From Pseudoalteromonas sp. NBT06-2 (lineage in GTDB: Bacteria; Pseudomonadota; Gammaproteobacteria; Enterobacterales; Alteromonadaceae), in assembly GCF_002276045.1 (NCBI RefSeq), contig NZ_NQMR01000025.1, forward strand, positions 20,016-84,015: a stretch of DNA of 64,000 bases, in the 5' to 3' direction. The stretch's first letter is position 1, and each line of letters opens with the position of its first letter. Below are positions 18,685 to 28,145 of the stretch, piece by piece. The notes beneath the pieces were generated by a model. That model was not told the origin of the DNA, did no database searches, and worked only from the letters and a program-made list of their open reading frames with translations. Both the position numbers and the translations under genes were made by a program.

Positions 18685-19479
18685 TTAACTATTCACTTTA
18701 TCAAATACAGCTAATAATAGAGGGTTTGCCGATTTTTTTAATTCATTATTTAGTGTTTTATCTGCTTTTTTAAACATACTTCGTAGATGCGGCTTTAAGT
18801 GAGGTAATATTTTATTTTTATTTTCACCTTTTAGCTTAACAATCAAAGCGAGATTAAAAATAAGCTCAGGCTCTGGTAAAGCCGGTTGTCTGTTAGCGTA
18901 AGCATTAAAACAAGAGCCACAACCACCTTTAAATTGATAAGCAGTATTGCTCAGCATCACACCAAACCCTAAAAATCCTGCGATTAATTCACTCACTTGG
19001 GGTAATAACTCTTCACCACCAGGAGGCAACTCCCTACCATGATGAATTAAAATTAATGCTAGTGTTTGTGCAAAAGAAGCCACTAAATCTTGAGGCTGAT
19101 TTATTTGATTAGGATTATATGAAACATAAATCACTTGCTCGTTCATATTATCATTAACTAACTTTGCGTCTTCACCTCTTAAACGCGGTGCAAACTGCCA
19201 ATGAGGAAATACAACAGATTCCATTTGATTTGGTTCAACTAATTTTAATGGCCAATTTTGCATGCCTGCATAATTTACAACGTGATTAAATACGTTTTGA
19301 GCCATACCAAAGACACTATTAACCTGATCTGGAAAATAATGATTGTTAGGTAAAATAATTTCTGTTTTGTCTAAAAAATATTGCCCATCAAAACATTCAA
19401 AAGCCCAAACAAAAGTATCTAATACCCAGCTTTGCTCTTCGGTTGCTAATAATGGTCTAGATTTAAAAAGTGATAACAT
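18685..19479 (-). CDS. Conserved-looking protein of unknown function (creA partner)
   Basis: I do not recognise this family. From the ATG at 19479 it has 264 residues, no signal peptide and no membrane segment. It contains LALILIHHGRELPPGGEELL, a GGCGSCFNAYANRQP segment with two nearby cysteines, and a basic C-terminus (PHLKPHLRSMFKKADKTL). A start at 19515 would overlap creA by 34 bases; the start at 19479, with AAAGAA upstream and only two bases after the creA stop, is more likely. The tight spacing implies co-translation with creA. The cysteines could bind a metal, but there is no HExxH or other known motif. Confidence 0.7.
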   Translation of the reverse strand: MLSLFKSRPLLATEEQSWVLDTFVWAFECFDGQYFLDKTEIILPNNHYFPDQVNSVFGMAQNVFNHVVNYAGMQNWPLKLVEPNQMESVVFPHWQFAPRLRGEDAKLVNDNMNEQVIYVSYNPNQINQPQDLVASFAQTLALILIHHGRELPPGGEELLPQVSELIAGFLGFGVMLSNTAYQFKGGCGSCFNAYANRQPALPEPELIFNLALIVKLKGENKNKILPHLKPHLRSMFKKADKTLNNELKKSANPLLLAVFDKVNS

Positions 19480-19481
19480 AA

Positions 19482-19955
19482 TTAGTTCTTTGTAAGTTGA
19501 TTCGCCCATTGCCAAGCTTGAGTATTATAAAGTGGCACAGTTGATAAAGCATGGTGATGACTACCGCTTGATTCTTTTGTTGAGTATGATAAATACATTA
19601 ATGTTTTTGTATCTTTATCATAAATACGTCTTACCTTTAGGCTTTTAAATAGTATGCTTTTAGATTCTTTAAAAACCACTTCACCATTTTTAGAAAAATC
19701 TATTTTTTGTAATTGTTCAGCTAAAATAGGGCCTGTTTGACGACATGCAATTGACATATCAGAGGGATCAGAAAAATCTAAATCAGCTTCAACATGGCTA
19801 ATATGACATGTAACACCTGGTATTTTTGGATCACTTTTCGCTTTAATTACCACATCTTTTGTGGTGAACAAACCTAAACTGACTTTACCTGCATCGTCTG
19901 AACATGCCGATAGCATAATTACACTTAACGCTAAAAATAAAACTTTATATTTCAT
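19482..19955 (-). CDS. creA: CreA family protein, predicted lipoprotein
   Basis: CreA (DUF1131-type) proteins are small periplasmic proteins of unknown function. This one matches in the centre and C-terminus: GVTCHISHVEADLDFSDPSD, SIACRQTGPI, GEVVFKESKSILFKSLKVRRIYD split over two strands, and LMYLSYSTKESSGSHHHALSTVP. The N-terminus is a signal peptide ending in a lipobox (LSAC, cysteine at about 18), unlike the soluble E. coli protein. Length 157 equals E. coli CreA. It forms a two-gene unit with the unrecognised gene downstream. Confidence 0.85.
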   Translation of the reverse strand: MKYKVLFLALSVIMLSACSDDAGKVSLGLFTTKDVVIKAKSDPKIPGVTCHISHVEADLDFSDPSDMSIACRQTGPILAEQLQKIDFSKNGEVVFKESKSILFKSLKVRRIYDKDTKTLMYLSYSTKESSGSHHHALSTVPLYNTQAWQWANQLTKN

Positions 19956-20093
19956 AGTTTGTTTTTCTTATATAAATATATACCGTGAGCATAATGAACA
20001 TTACGACTAAGTTAAAGCTTATTTTAATTTCCCAAGTTTGATACTCTTAAATCAAAGCTTTGCACTAAGCTTATTTTATCAAAGGAAATTAAC

Positions 20094-20696
20094 ATGACTA
20101 ACCCTCTTCTCTCTCTCATTTCTGCCAGTGTTTTATTCGCTTTTTCACCTATATCTCATGCAAAAATAATTATTGGCAGCTCAATAGGTCAAACATTTAG
20201 TCAAAGAATGGAAACGCAAGAACTACAAAAAGTTGAAGTTAAAAATGCTAGTCACTTAAATATAAGCGTAGAAAAAAGTATTCCTAATGCAAAATATGGT
20301 GTGTTTTATTCTAATATGTCTACCCATTTAAAAAACATACCAAACAAAAAAGCCGATTTTAATTATCTTTTATTTCAAAGTGCAATAGACGTACCGCTAG
20401 GCCAAGATATTTCAGGCTATTTTGGCGCACAAATCGGGGTTAATAACATCAAACCTAACTGGTTAGAGTCTGATACATATTTTGCAACGGGTTTATATGG
20501 TGGGGTTGAATATCACTTATCAAAAGCGACGAGATTCTCTTTTGAAACTCGCTGGCTAACGACTATAGTTGATAACAATAGTAAAATAAAATGTGAAGCC
20601 GAAAACAAGGCTGAAGACGATAATTGTTTATGGCATTTTAATGGTGATTTACTAAATCAATTTCAAACAAGTTTAGGTTTTAGTTACCGCTTTTAG
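20094..20696 (+). CDS. Predicted outer-membrane beta-barrel protein
   Basis: The 200-residue product starts with a signal peptide (hydrophobic stretch 5-22, cleavage near SHA-KII) and continues with alternating polar/hydrophobic strands, aromatic girdle residues and a C-terminal ...SLGFSYRF, the terminal phenylalanine expected of outer-membrane barrels. An eight-stranded porin-like or OmpA/OmpW-like fold is plausible. No specific family is recognised. AAAGGAAA precedes the ATG by about eight bases. It stands alone. Confidence 0.7.
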   Translation: MTNPLLSLISASVLFAFSPISHAKIIIGSSIGQTFSQRMETQELQKVEVKNASHLNISVEKSIPNAKYGVFYSNMSTHLKNIPNKKADFNYLLFQSAIDVPLGQDISGYFGAQIGVNNIKPNWLESDTYFATGLYGGVEYHLSKATRFSFETRWLTTIVDNNSKIKCEAENKAEDDNCLWHFNGDLLNQFQTSLGFSYRF

Positions 20697-20920
20697 CTAT
20701 CACTTTATTCATCTTTAATAGGCTCATCGATTTAGGTATAAATTTCTTTTAATGCCTTTTCGATTTTTTATCTTTTCTACATGCCGAATATTTTTTATTT
20801 ATTACTTTAAAATCAATGAAATAAGTATTTTATTTTTATTTTTAATCAAATATAAAATGCCAATATAAGGTATATTACCGCATAATTAATACACGTTTTA
20901 ACTTCAAATTTAAGGTAAAT

Positions 20921-22282
20921 ATGAATCAACTTCTCAATGCTAATAATCAAGGTATTCCGCTTAGTATTTTATCAACAGATAATTTCGACTCTTGGCTATC
21001 ACAACAAAATGAGCTTGTTCGAACATGGTTAAAGCAAACACAATATAAAGGCTGTGGTTTATCTTTGATACCAAATCACACAGGTGCTTTAACACAAGTT
21101 GTATTTATTGTTGAAACACCAGAGCATTACTTTTCATGTGGTGAGTTAGCTAAGCAATTACCTGCAGGACAATATTCATTAAAAGCAGATACAAAGCATC
21201 ACGAAGCCATTGCTTTTTCATGGGCAATTGGTTGTTATCAATTTGATGTATACAAAACGGTTGAAAAGCCACAAGTTACTTTAGGCTTAGCAAGCCAAAC
21301 ACTTGCTGATAAGGTTTTAAAGCAAGTTGAAGCAACGGTACTCGTACGTGACTTAATTAATATGCCGCCAGCAGACATGATGCCTGAACACTTAGCGCAA
21401 ACCATGAGTGATTTAGCCGAACAATACGATGCCAATATGTCTCAATTAGTGGGCGATGAATTATTAGAGCACAATTATCCTACTATTCATGCAGTAGGGC
21501 GTGCAAGTTGTCATAAACCTAGATTACTTGATTTAACTTGGGGTGATGAAAAACACCCTAAAGTGACCCTAGTGGGTAAAGGCGTATGTTTTGACTCAGG
21601 CGGCTTAGATTTAAAACCTAAAGTGGGCATGCGTAACATGAAAAAAGATATGGGCGGTGCAGCTCATGTCATTGGTTTAGCCCAGTTAATTATGACTAAC
21701 AATTTACCTATTAGATTACGTGTATTAGTGCCTGCAGTAGAAAATGTAGTTTCTAGTAATGCTTTACGCCCAGGCGATGTTGTAAAAACACGTCAAGGCT
21801 TAACCGTTGAAATTGATAATACTGATGCAGAAGGCCGTTTAGTTTTATGTGATGCGTTAAATGAAGCTCAAAATGATGATCCTGAGTTATTAATTGATTT
21901 TGCAACATTAACAGGTGCAATGCGTATTGCTTTAGGTACTGAGCTTCCAGGTTTTTTCTCTACTAATCGTAAAATTGCTAATGATATTATTGATGCCGGT
22001 GAGGATGTATTTGATCCAGTATGGCAAATGCCACTATATCAACCATATAAAGAACTTTTCAAAAGTGAAATCGCTGATATGACAAACTGCCCAACAGTAC
22101 CCCAAGGTGCGGCTATTTGTGCCGCGTTATATCTACAATATTTTGTTGATGAAAAGACTGATTGGTTACACTTTGATGTAATGGCGTGGAATAACCGTAA
22201 GCTGTCAGGCCGCCCATTAGGCGGTGAAGCATTTGGTATTCGTGCTGTATACACCTATTTAGCATCAAGGTTTAATGCTTAA
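20921..22282 (+). CDS. M17 family leucyl aminopeptidase-like protein
   Basis: M17 enzymes are cytosolic hexameric di-metal aminopeptidases. The catalytic C-terminal domain (about 150-450) has LVGKGVCFDSGGLDLKP (metal ligands Lys and Asp), the KKDMGGAA segment and the family signature NTDAEGRLVLCDAL with the catalytic Arg. The N-terminal 150 residues are divergent, as in the short M17 subgroup of 450-460 residues distinct from PepA (503) and PepB (427). It is followed after 20 bases by the glycerate kinase gene, suggesting co-transcription. Substrate range is not predictable. Confidence 0.92.
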   Translation: MNQLLNANNQGIPLSILSTDNFDSWLSQQNELVRTWLKQTQYKGCGLSLIPNHTGALTQVVFIVETPEHYFSCGELAKQLPAGQYSLKADTKHHEAIAFSWAIGCYQFDVYKTVEKPQVTLGLASQTLADKVLKQVEATVLVRDLINMPPADMMPEHLAQTMSDLAEQYDANMSQLVGDELLEHNYPTIHAVGRASCHKPRLLDLTWGDEKHPKVTLVGKGVCFDSGGLDLKPKVGMRNMKKDMGGAAHVIGLAQLIMTNNLPIRLRVLVPAVENVVSSNALRPGDVVKTRQGLTVEIDNTDAEGRLVLCDALNEAQNDDPELLIDFATLTGAMRIALGTELPGFFSTNRKIANDIIDAGEDVFDPVWQMPLYQPYKELFKSEIADMTNCPTVPQGAAICAALYLQYFVDEKTDWLHFDVMAWNNRKLSGRPLGGEAFGIRAVYTYLASRFNA

Positions 22283-22302
22283 ATTATTTATGGAGAACAG
22301 CT

Positions 22303-23565
22303 ATGATCAGCAATCCAGAAGCGTTTCTAATTGATCTTTTTCATACAGCAATCAATGCTGCACATCCTAAAGTAGTTTTAGCCAAATATTTACCAAAAAA
22401 CACCAATAAACGTGCCGTTGTTATTGGCGCAGGAAAAGCAGCGGCCTCCATGGCACAAGCCCTTGAGCAACATTGGCAAGGCCCATTATCAGGTTTAGTT
22501 GTCACACGATATGGTCATAATGAGACATGTAAACATATTGAGGTTGTAGAAGCAGCACATCCAATACCTGATGATGCAGGGCAAGCCGTTGCTAAACGTA
22601 TTATGCAGTTAGTTGATGGTTTAACTAAAGATGATATTGTTGTTTGTTTATTATCAGGCGGCGGTTCATCTTTATTATCTTTACCTCCTGAGGGCATTAA
22701 CTTAAGTGACAAACAAGCAATCAATAAATCGTTATTAAAATCTGGTGCTGCCATTGATGAAATTAATTGTGTTCGCAAACACTTATCTGCTATTAAAGGT
22801 GGTAGATTAGCAAAAGCTTGTTTCCCTGCAACTGTTCATACTTATGCGATTTCAGATGTACCAAGTGATGAAGCGACAGTGATTGCTTCTGGCCCGACAG
22901 TTGCCGATCCAACAACATCGATTCAAGCGTTATCAATCCTTGAAAGTTATCATATTCAAATACCAAATAATGTAAGAAATTGGCTGAAAAGCCCAGAATC
23001 AGAAACCTTAAAACAAGGTGATCCAGCACTTGAAAATACGCATTTCACTTTAATTGCCACACCAAAAGATGCACTTGATGCGGCTCAAACACAAGCTGAA
23101 AAAGCCGGAATAAAATCGCTAATATTGGGCGATAAAATTGAAGGCGAATCAAAAGAAGTTGCCAAAGTTCACGGCGCTATTACATTAAATATTGCTGTTC
23201 ATGGCCAACCACTCTCTCCTCCTTGTGTCATTTTATCTGGTGGTGAAACCACCGTAGCCGTAAAAGGCAGTGGCCGAGGCGGACGAAATGCCGAGTTTTT
23301 ATTAAGCCTCGCCATTTTCTTGCAAAAACAGCAACACTTTTATGTCATTGCAGCCGATACCGACGGTATTGATGGCTCAGAAGATAACGCTGGCTGCTTA
23401 TTAACACCACAAACTTATAAAAACGCAAAACTAAAACAATTAAATCTTCAGAGTTATCTTGATAATAATGATGGCTATGGTTTTTTTGAAGCGACTGAAC
23501 AACTTATAAAAACAGGGGCAACTAGAACTAATGTAAATGATTTTAGAGCTATTTTGATTTTATGA
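22303..23565 (+). CDS. Glycerate 2-kinase, MOFRL family (TtuD/GckA type)
   Basis: This 420-residue cytosolic protein has the two-domain architecture DUF4147 (about 5-240; VIGAGKAAASMAQALE, LLSGGGSSLLSLPP) plus MOFRL (about 305-415; LSGGETTVAVKGSGRGGRN, AADTDGIDGSEDNAG). Members phosphorylate D-glycerate to 2-phosphoglycerate; some are mislabelled hydroxypyruvate reductase. TGGAGAA lies before the ATG. It could feed carbon from glyoxylate/tartronate semialdehyde into glycolysis, but the genes for that route are not in this window, and the purine island here uses malate synthase instead. Confidence 0.92.
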   Translation: MISNPEAFLIDLFHTAINAAHPKVVLAKYLPKNTNKRAVVIGAGKAAASMAQALEQHWQGPLSGLVVTRYGHNETCKHIEVVEAAHPIPDDAGQAVAKRIMQLVDGLTKDDIVVCLLSGGGSSLLSLPPEGINLSDKQAINKSLLKSGAAIDEINCVRKHLSAIKGGRLAKACFPATVHTYAISDVPSDEATVIASGPTVADPTTSIQALSILESYHIQIPNNVRNWLKSPESETLKQGDPALENTHFTLIATPKDALDAAQTQAEKAGIKSLILGDKIEGESKEVAKVHGAITLNIAVHGQPLSPPCVILSGGETTVAVKGSGRGGRNAEFLLSLAIFLQKQQHFYVIAADTDGIDGSEDNAGCLLTPQTYKNAKLKQLNLQSYLDNNDGYGFFEATEQLIKTGATRTNVNDFRAILIL

Positions 23566-24071
23566 ATAATTTAAAGTTCATATTTAAAAGTCTAGTTTAC
23601 TAAGAATAACATCTATGGAATTGGTTGATTTTCATACTTTTCATACTTTTCATTCTACAGATAAAAATATATTTTGTATGAAAATTAAATTGACCTCTCG
23701 CAACTTGACACTAGTGACAACAAAGCATAATGTTAATGTTGCAAACTTGTTAAAGTTATTTAACTAATACAGAAATAAATAACTATAACAAGTAAAGAGA
23801 AATATATATTTTAGTAATATAGGCAAATTAAAAATAAACATCTCAATACTCGTTATGGATGAATTAATGTTCATTAATTTAGTGAAAATAAAATATATAA
23901 AAGTGGACTATTAAATATCGGTTTTTTCAACTCTTTTAGATGAGATCTCGCCGATTATCTCAACCATTGAGGAAATTAAAATAGTATAATTACACTAATT
24001 CTAACTTTAAATTTAATAATATCAGCCGTAATGTTTTTATTGGCTATTAAAAATCAAACAGGGGAAAACCT
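23566..24071. other. Long AT-rich spacer upstream of the Tsx-like gene
   Basis: This 506-base spacer contains a 9-bp tandem repeat (TTTTCATAC, 2.8 copies, 23629-23653) and a 16-bp palindrome-like site at 23705-23720 (see that entry). No protein-coding frame or RNA gene could be recognised. The last 90 bases contain the Tsx-like gene's leader. Confidence 0.5.
23705..23720. promoter_or_regulatory. Weak copy of the purine-island operator motif
   Basis: TTGACACTAGTGACAA differs by one base from the perfect palindrome TTGACAC-N2-GTGTCAA seen upstream of the purine permease. It lies 352 bases upstream of a Tsx-like nucleoside channel gene, farther than a normal operator, so a chance match is quite possible. 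Confidence 0.25.
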
Positions 24072-24779
24072 ATGTCTGCACAAGTATATTCAGCGTTATT
24101 AGCAACTGCGCTTTTATCAACTTCTGTAAGTGCCAAACAATATTGGAGCGATACTAGCTTTAGCTTACTTAAAGGTAATAATTATGAAGTTGGAGATAAT
24201 GAAAAAAATGTTTTCACACTAGAACATGCCAGCGGTCATAGCTGGGGAAATATTTTTACTTTTGTAGATAGGTTAAGTCCAGTAAATGATGACAATAAAG
24301 AACTATATGGTGAAGTAGGTATGACTTTTAACCTAATTCAGCAAAAAGACAGCTTTATTAAAGATGTTTACCTTGCTTCTCAATGGGAGTTCGGCTCTGA
24401 TAAATTTGCTCAATTTGATAACTTATTATTAGGTGGCGGTGTTAACTTAGCTGTGCCTGGCGCAAACTTCTTTAATGTAAACCTCTACCGTCGTAATAAC
24501 GAACATCGTGAGGCAAGCAACCAACTAACTCTTGCTTGGGCTTTCCCTTTTGCTGATGGTTTTGTTTACGATGGTTTTATGGATGCTGTTGATAGTACAG
24601 ACAGCACATCTTCTAGCTATAACTTCACATCACAACTTAAATATGATTTTGGTCAGCATATGGGCATTGAAAAGAGCAAATTATACGCTGGTATTGAGTA
24701 CGTATATTGGCATAACAAATTTGGTATAGAGGGCGTCACTGAAAAGAATGCTAATTTATTGCTTCAATGGCACTTTTAA
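24072..24779 (+). CDS. Tsx/OmpK-like outer-membrane nucleoside channel family protein
   Basis: The 235-residue product has a signal peptide (cleavage near VSA-KQY) and resembles the Tsx/OmpK family of twelve-stranded outer-membrane channels, which admit nucleosides: YWSDTSFSLLKG, the FTLEHASGHSWGNIFTFVDR block (read in two parts), and a C-terminal LLLQWHF with terminal Phe. AGGGGAAAA precedes the ATG. It stands as a single transcription unit with its own terminator. Uptake of purine nucleosides would feed the purine-degradation island 4-22 kb away, but that link is an inference. Confidence 0.85.
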   Translation: MSAQVYSALLATALLSTSVSAKQYWSDTSFSLLKGNNYEVGDNEKNVFTLEHASGHSWGNIFTFVDRLSPVNDDNKELYGEVGMTFNLIQQKDSFIKDVYLASQWEFGSDKFAQFDNLLLGGGVNLAVPGANFFNVNLYRRNNEHREASNQLTLAWAFPFADGFVYDGFMDAVDSTDSTSSSYNFTSQLKYDFGQHMGIEKSKLYAGIEYVYWHNKFGIEGVTEKNANLLLQWHF

Positions 24780-24829
24780 TATTAGCTTCAACTCAGTTTT
24801 AAATTCTAACTTGCAATCAAAGGGTAGCC

Positions 24830-24846
24830 GGAGGTTTCTAACCTCC
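24830..24846. other. Small hairpin downstream of the Tsx-like gene
   Basis: GGAGGTT and AACCTCC form a perfect 7-bp stem with a 3-base loop, 50 bases after the stop. There is no T-run behind it, so it may be an RNA-stabilising hairpin rather than a terminator. Confidence 0.4.
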
Positions 24847-24938
24847 AGTCCCACACCACCTATCATTAATTGTATTAAGCTGATATAAAGTTTTACCTAT
24901 CCCTATATACCACCACTTATCCCTATGTACCATTCGTT

Positions 24939-24959
24939 AAGCCTTTCAGGCTTTTTTTT
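24939..24959 (+). terminator. Terminator between the Tsx-like and acyltransferase genes
   Basis: AAGCCT, TTC loop, AGGCTT followed by a run of T residues (24952-24959). It would end the Tsx-like transcript before the acyltransferase gene. Confidence 0.75.
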
Positions 24960-25015
24960 GTTTGTAGGAGAGGATAGTTTCACACTAATTTCTACGCACT
25001 ACAAATGGTGAAACT

Positions 25016-26263
25016 TTGACTAAAACTACACCCCATTCTACGTCTAAAACTATCAATTCAAGACGTTATGATATTGACTGGCTGAGGACATTAGCTTTTA
25101 TTTTATTGATTTTTTATCATATTGGTCAGTTTTATGTCGCGGATTGGGGATGGCACGTAAAAAGTGCTTACCTAAGTGATTTTTTGAAAAATATTATGTT
25201 ACTAGTTAACCAATGGCGAATGCCGTTAATTTTTTTAATATCTGGAATAGCCTTATCGCTAGTAGAAGTAAAACTTAATCGTAGTAAATTATTTAAAGTG
25301 AGGTTTACGAGAGTAATACTACCGTTGGTTTTCGGTACTTTTCTAATCGTACCGCCACAAGTTTATTATGAGCTTGTGCAAAGTGAGGGTTATTCATCTA
25401 GTTATTTTGAATTTCTAAAGTTATACCTAGATACTAATAATCATCAGTACGCAGAGCATCAATTACTCACCAGTAGAACAGGATTTTCTCTGGGATTGAT
25501 AACTTATAACCACCTGTGGTATTTACTCTATTTATTTACTTATACCTTAGTTTATATGGTGATTAAACCTTTATTAATCAAAGTTAAGTGGCAACAAATA
25601 ACTAAAAAAATTACTGAGACTTATATTTTAGCCATACCGTTTATTTTAGTTTTTCTCTACGATTTTATATTATTAGAATACTTTCCAGATGATACCTTTG
25701 TATTGATTGGCGATTGGTATAATCATGCGCTTTATTTCACTATGTTGTTGCTCGGTTACGCACTCGCAAAGTCACCTACTGTTTGGCAAACTTTAATCAA
25801 TAACCGTAAAACTTGGTTAGTGCTAGCAATAATCAGTTATGTCTTAGTTGTCATTCGCTTTAACAGAGCTTGGGGCTTTGATATTGATTATAATACTGCG
25901 TCAGTACTTACTCAGGTTTTGATTACTGCTCTGTGGTCTGCTAATAAAGTTTTGTGGTTACTAACTATATTAGGTTTTGCAGGGGCTTACCTCAATAAAA
26001 AACATCCTGCACTGACTTACATGAATGATGCTGTCTTACCTTGGTATATTTTACATCAAACGGTAATCATTATTTTTGCTATATGGCTAGCCAAATTTGA
26101 GTTAGGTCCTGTATTTGAACCCATATTATTAATACTTTGTACTTTTGTTGGTTGTGCTATAGGTTATGAAGTAATTAAGCGTTTTATTGTAACACGCTTT
26201 ATCTTTGGCTTGAAAATTGAAACGACTGCTTTGGCTACTACAGAAATAGAACACGCTAAATAG
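25016..26263 (+). CDS. Acyltransferase 3 family membrane protein
   Basis: Members of this family are inner-membrane O-acyltransferases that modify polysaccharides, lipids or antibiotics. The 415-residue product has about ten hydrophobic segments. It begins with the typical RRYDIDWLRTLAFILLIFYH (the histidine is the family's catalytic candidate) and has RMPLIFLISG in the second segment. The start is unusual: TTG at 25016, with GGTGA just upstream; the frame contains no ATG before residue 60 and DWLR must be included. A five-codon frame (ATGGTGAAACTTTGA) overlaps this start, which could couple translation. The acceptor substrate is unknown. Confidence 0.85.
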   Translation: MTKTTPHSTSKTINSRRYDIDWLRTLAFILLIFYHIGQFYVADWGWHVKSAYLSDFLKNIMLLVNQWRMPLIFLISGIALSLVEVKLNRSKLFKVRFTRVILPLVFGTFLIVPPQVYYELVQSEGYSSSYFEFLKLYLDTNNHQYAEHQLLTSRTGFSLGLITYNHLWYLLYLFTYTLVYMVIKPLLIKVKWQQITKKITETYILAIPFILVFLYDFILLEYFPDDTFVLIGDWYNHALYFTMLLLGYALAKSPTVWQTLINNRKTWLVLAIISYVLVVIRFNRAWGFDIDYNTASVLTQVLITALWSANKVLWLLTILGFAGAYLNKKHPALTYMNDAVLPWYILHQTVIIIFAIWLAKFELGPVFEPILLILCTFVGCAIGYEVIKRFIVTRFIFGLKIETTALATTEIEHAK

Positions 26264-26506
26264 AGCTTATATCAGCTTTCGTAGCCTGATCACTTTTACA
26301 CTTTTCGGATATACAGGCATAGCTTGAAATATTACTTATTGAGTTATTTCACATATTTTTTTAATATTTAAAGCACAGTATTTTTTTGATATGAACATTA
26401 TTTATTAGTGTTAATTCACACGGAAGTTTTTTATGAATTTTTTTGTCACGTACTATACACCTGTTTGGGTTATAATAAGACGTTATACCTTTAAGGGAAC
26501 ACGAAT

Positions 26507-26962
26507 ATGAATGAACAGGAATACGCAGGCTTTTGGATTAGAACTGGTGCAGCAATAATAGATTCAATATTAATACTCATCATAATTTTACCAATACTAA
26601 CTGCAATATATGGCACAAATTACTGGATAAGTGAGTCTTTTATCCAGGGTTTTGGGGATGTTTTGTTCAATTATATATTACCAGCAATTGCAGTTGTTAT
26701 TTTCTGGATTTATAAGTCAGCTACTCCTGGAAAAATGGCAACAAAGCTAATCATAGTAGATGCAAAAACCGGTGGAAAACCATCTACAGGTCAATTCATT
26801 GGGCGTTATCTTGGTTATTATGTTTCAATGATCCCATTATTTCTTGGAATTATATGGGTTGGAATAGACAAACGAAAACAAGGTTGGCACGACAAAATTG
26901 CCGGTACAGTCGTAATTAAAAGCAATAAATCTAAGCCAATTAAATTTGAATATAAGATGTAA
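26507..26962 (+). CDS. RDD family membrane protein
   Basis: This 151-residue protein has three or four hydrophobic segments and the RDD-domain layout: YAGFWIRTGAAIIDSILIL at the N-terminus (Arg-Asp positions), SATPGKMATKLIIVD in the middle, and a DKRKQGWHDKIAGTVVI end that is diagnostic for the family. Function of RDD proteins is mostly unknown; some are ion antiporters. AAGGGAAC lies before the ATG. It is a single gene. Confidence 0.88.
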   Translation: MNEQEYAGFWIRTGAAIIDSILILIIILPILTAIYGTNYWISESFIQGFGDVLFNYILPAIAVVIFWIYKSATPGKMATKLIIVDAKTGGKPSTGQFIGRYLGYYVSMIPLFLGIIWVGIDKRKQGWHDKIAGTVVIKSNKSKPIKFEYKM

Positions 26963-27076
26963 GTAAGTAGTTACACTTGAAAAATACAGCTACTTAGCCT
27001 CCACCATGCAACTTTCTTTTTCCGATGAAGCTGTCGTTATATTACTTATTCCAGCACATCATAAACCGAGGTATTT

Positions 27077-27619
27077 GTGAGTTTTTATAAAAATATTAAT
27101 GTAGTCGGAACTAGCGCTAGTGGTAAATCTACATTTAGCAAAGAATTAGCGGCTAAGTTAAATGTTGAATATATAGAAATGGATCAACTATTCTGGAAGC
27201 CTAACTGGGAAGAGTCGAATAATAGTGAGTTTCTTTCCAAACTAAAGGCAGCCATCTCAAATAATGGTTGGGTTCTTGACGGTAATTATTCAAGAACATC
27301 ATCATTAAAATGGGCCAAGGTCAACACCATTGTTTGGATTGATTATTCGCTGAGTCGTACTGTATTTCAGGCTTTTAAAAGAGCAATCCAACGAATCTTA
27401 AGTAAACAAGAAGTATGGCCTAATACTGGAAATGTTGAATCGTTTCAAAAAACCTTTCTCAGTAGAAAGTCGATAATTCTTTGGACATTGCAAAATTATC
27501 ACTCTAATCGTAAAAAATATGTTGAAATAATGACGTCTGATAAGTATTCGCACATTGATTTTGTTAGGCTAAACTCGCCAAAAAAGGCAAAAGAATTTAT
27601 TGCTAAATTTACTTTGTAA
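27077..27619 (+). CDS. P-loop NTPase, adenylate-kinase/topology-modulation-protein-like
   Basis: This 180-residue cytosolic protein has a Walker A GTSASGKST at residues 11-19, IEMDQLFWKPNW (typical of the FlaR/topology modulation protein group), and a LID-like basic segment (FKRAIQRILSK). It is a small-molecule kinase-like family with no settled substrate. GTG is the start, with GAGG six bases before it. It is a single gene between RDD and GFA genes. Confidence 0.82.
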   Translation: MSFYKNINVVGTSASGKSTFSKELAAKLNVEYIEMDQLFWKPNWEESNNSEFLSKLKAAISNNGWVLDGNYSRTSSLKWAKVNTIVWIDYSLSRTVFQAFKRAIQRILSKQEVWPNTGNVESFQKTFLSRKSIILWTLQNYHSNRKKYVEIMTSDKYSHIDFVRLNSPKKAKEFIAKFTL

Positions 27620-28145
27620 TCAGTAATATCAAACCTATAATGGCTCTTTTATTACGATCTCACAGCAACCTGTTTTTTTAATCCTTTTAAGTAACAAAGG
27701 CACTGCGACTCAATAGACTTAGAAGATAGAATGAAGCAGGATGCCGGAATCGAGATGTTTATCGGTTAACTTCAACAGACACGATTCAAGTCATTGGTAC
27801 TTTTTGTACCGTTACTCCTCTAATAAATGATGGCTCAGACAAGGTGTAAGCGACTTTTTAAATTTTATTACCGCTTTTATTACCCTAAGTACCATAGGTT
27901 TTACCTGTAAATTCTGCTTTGCATGTAAAAAACACCAAGTAAAACAGGTCCGCCAGTCCAATTTTTAATGGTAGTGAATTAAAAAAATTTTCATTATTTA
28001 CGTTCGAGTTATACAAAATACAAATCAGCAAAAACGTAAACATTTTTGATTGTTAAATAATTTAATATCAGTAAAGTATTCAGATTATAATATATTAATT
28101 TAAAACGAGTAATTCTACAGTCTCGTTATATGCAAAGGAAAGTTT
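27620..28145. other. Intergenic region without recognisable gene
   Basis: This 526-base spacer has a short palindrome GGTAC-TTTTT-GTACC near 27798 and AT-rich DNA before the next gene. No coding frame, RNA or integron attC-like site was recognised. Confidence 0.5.
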
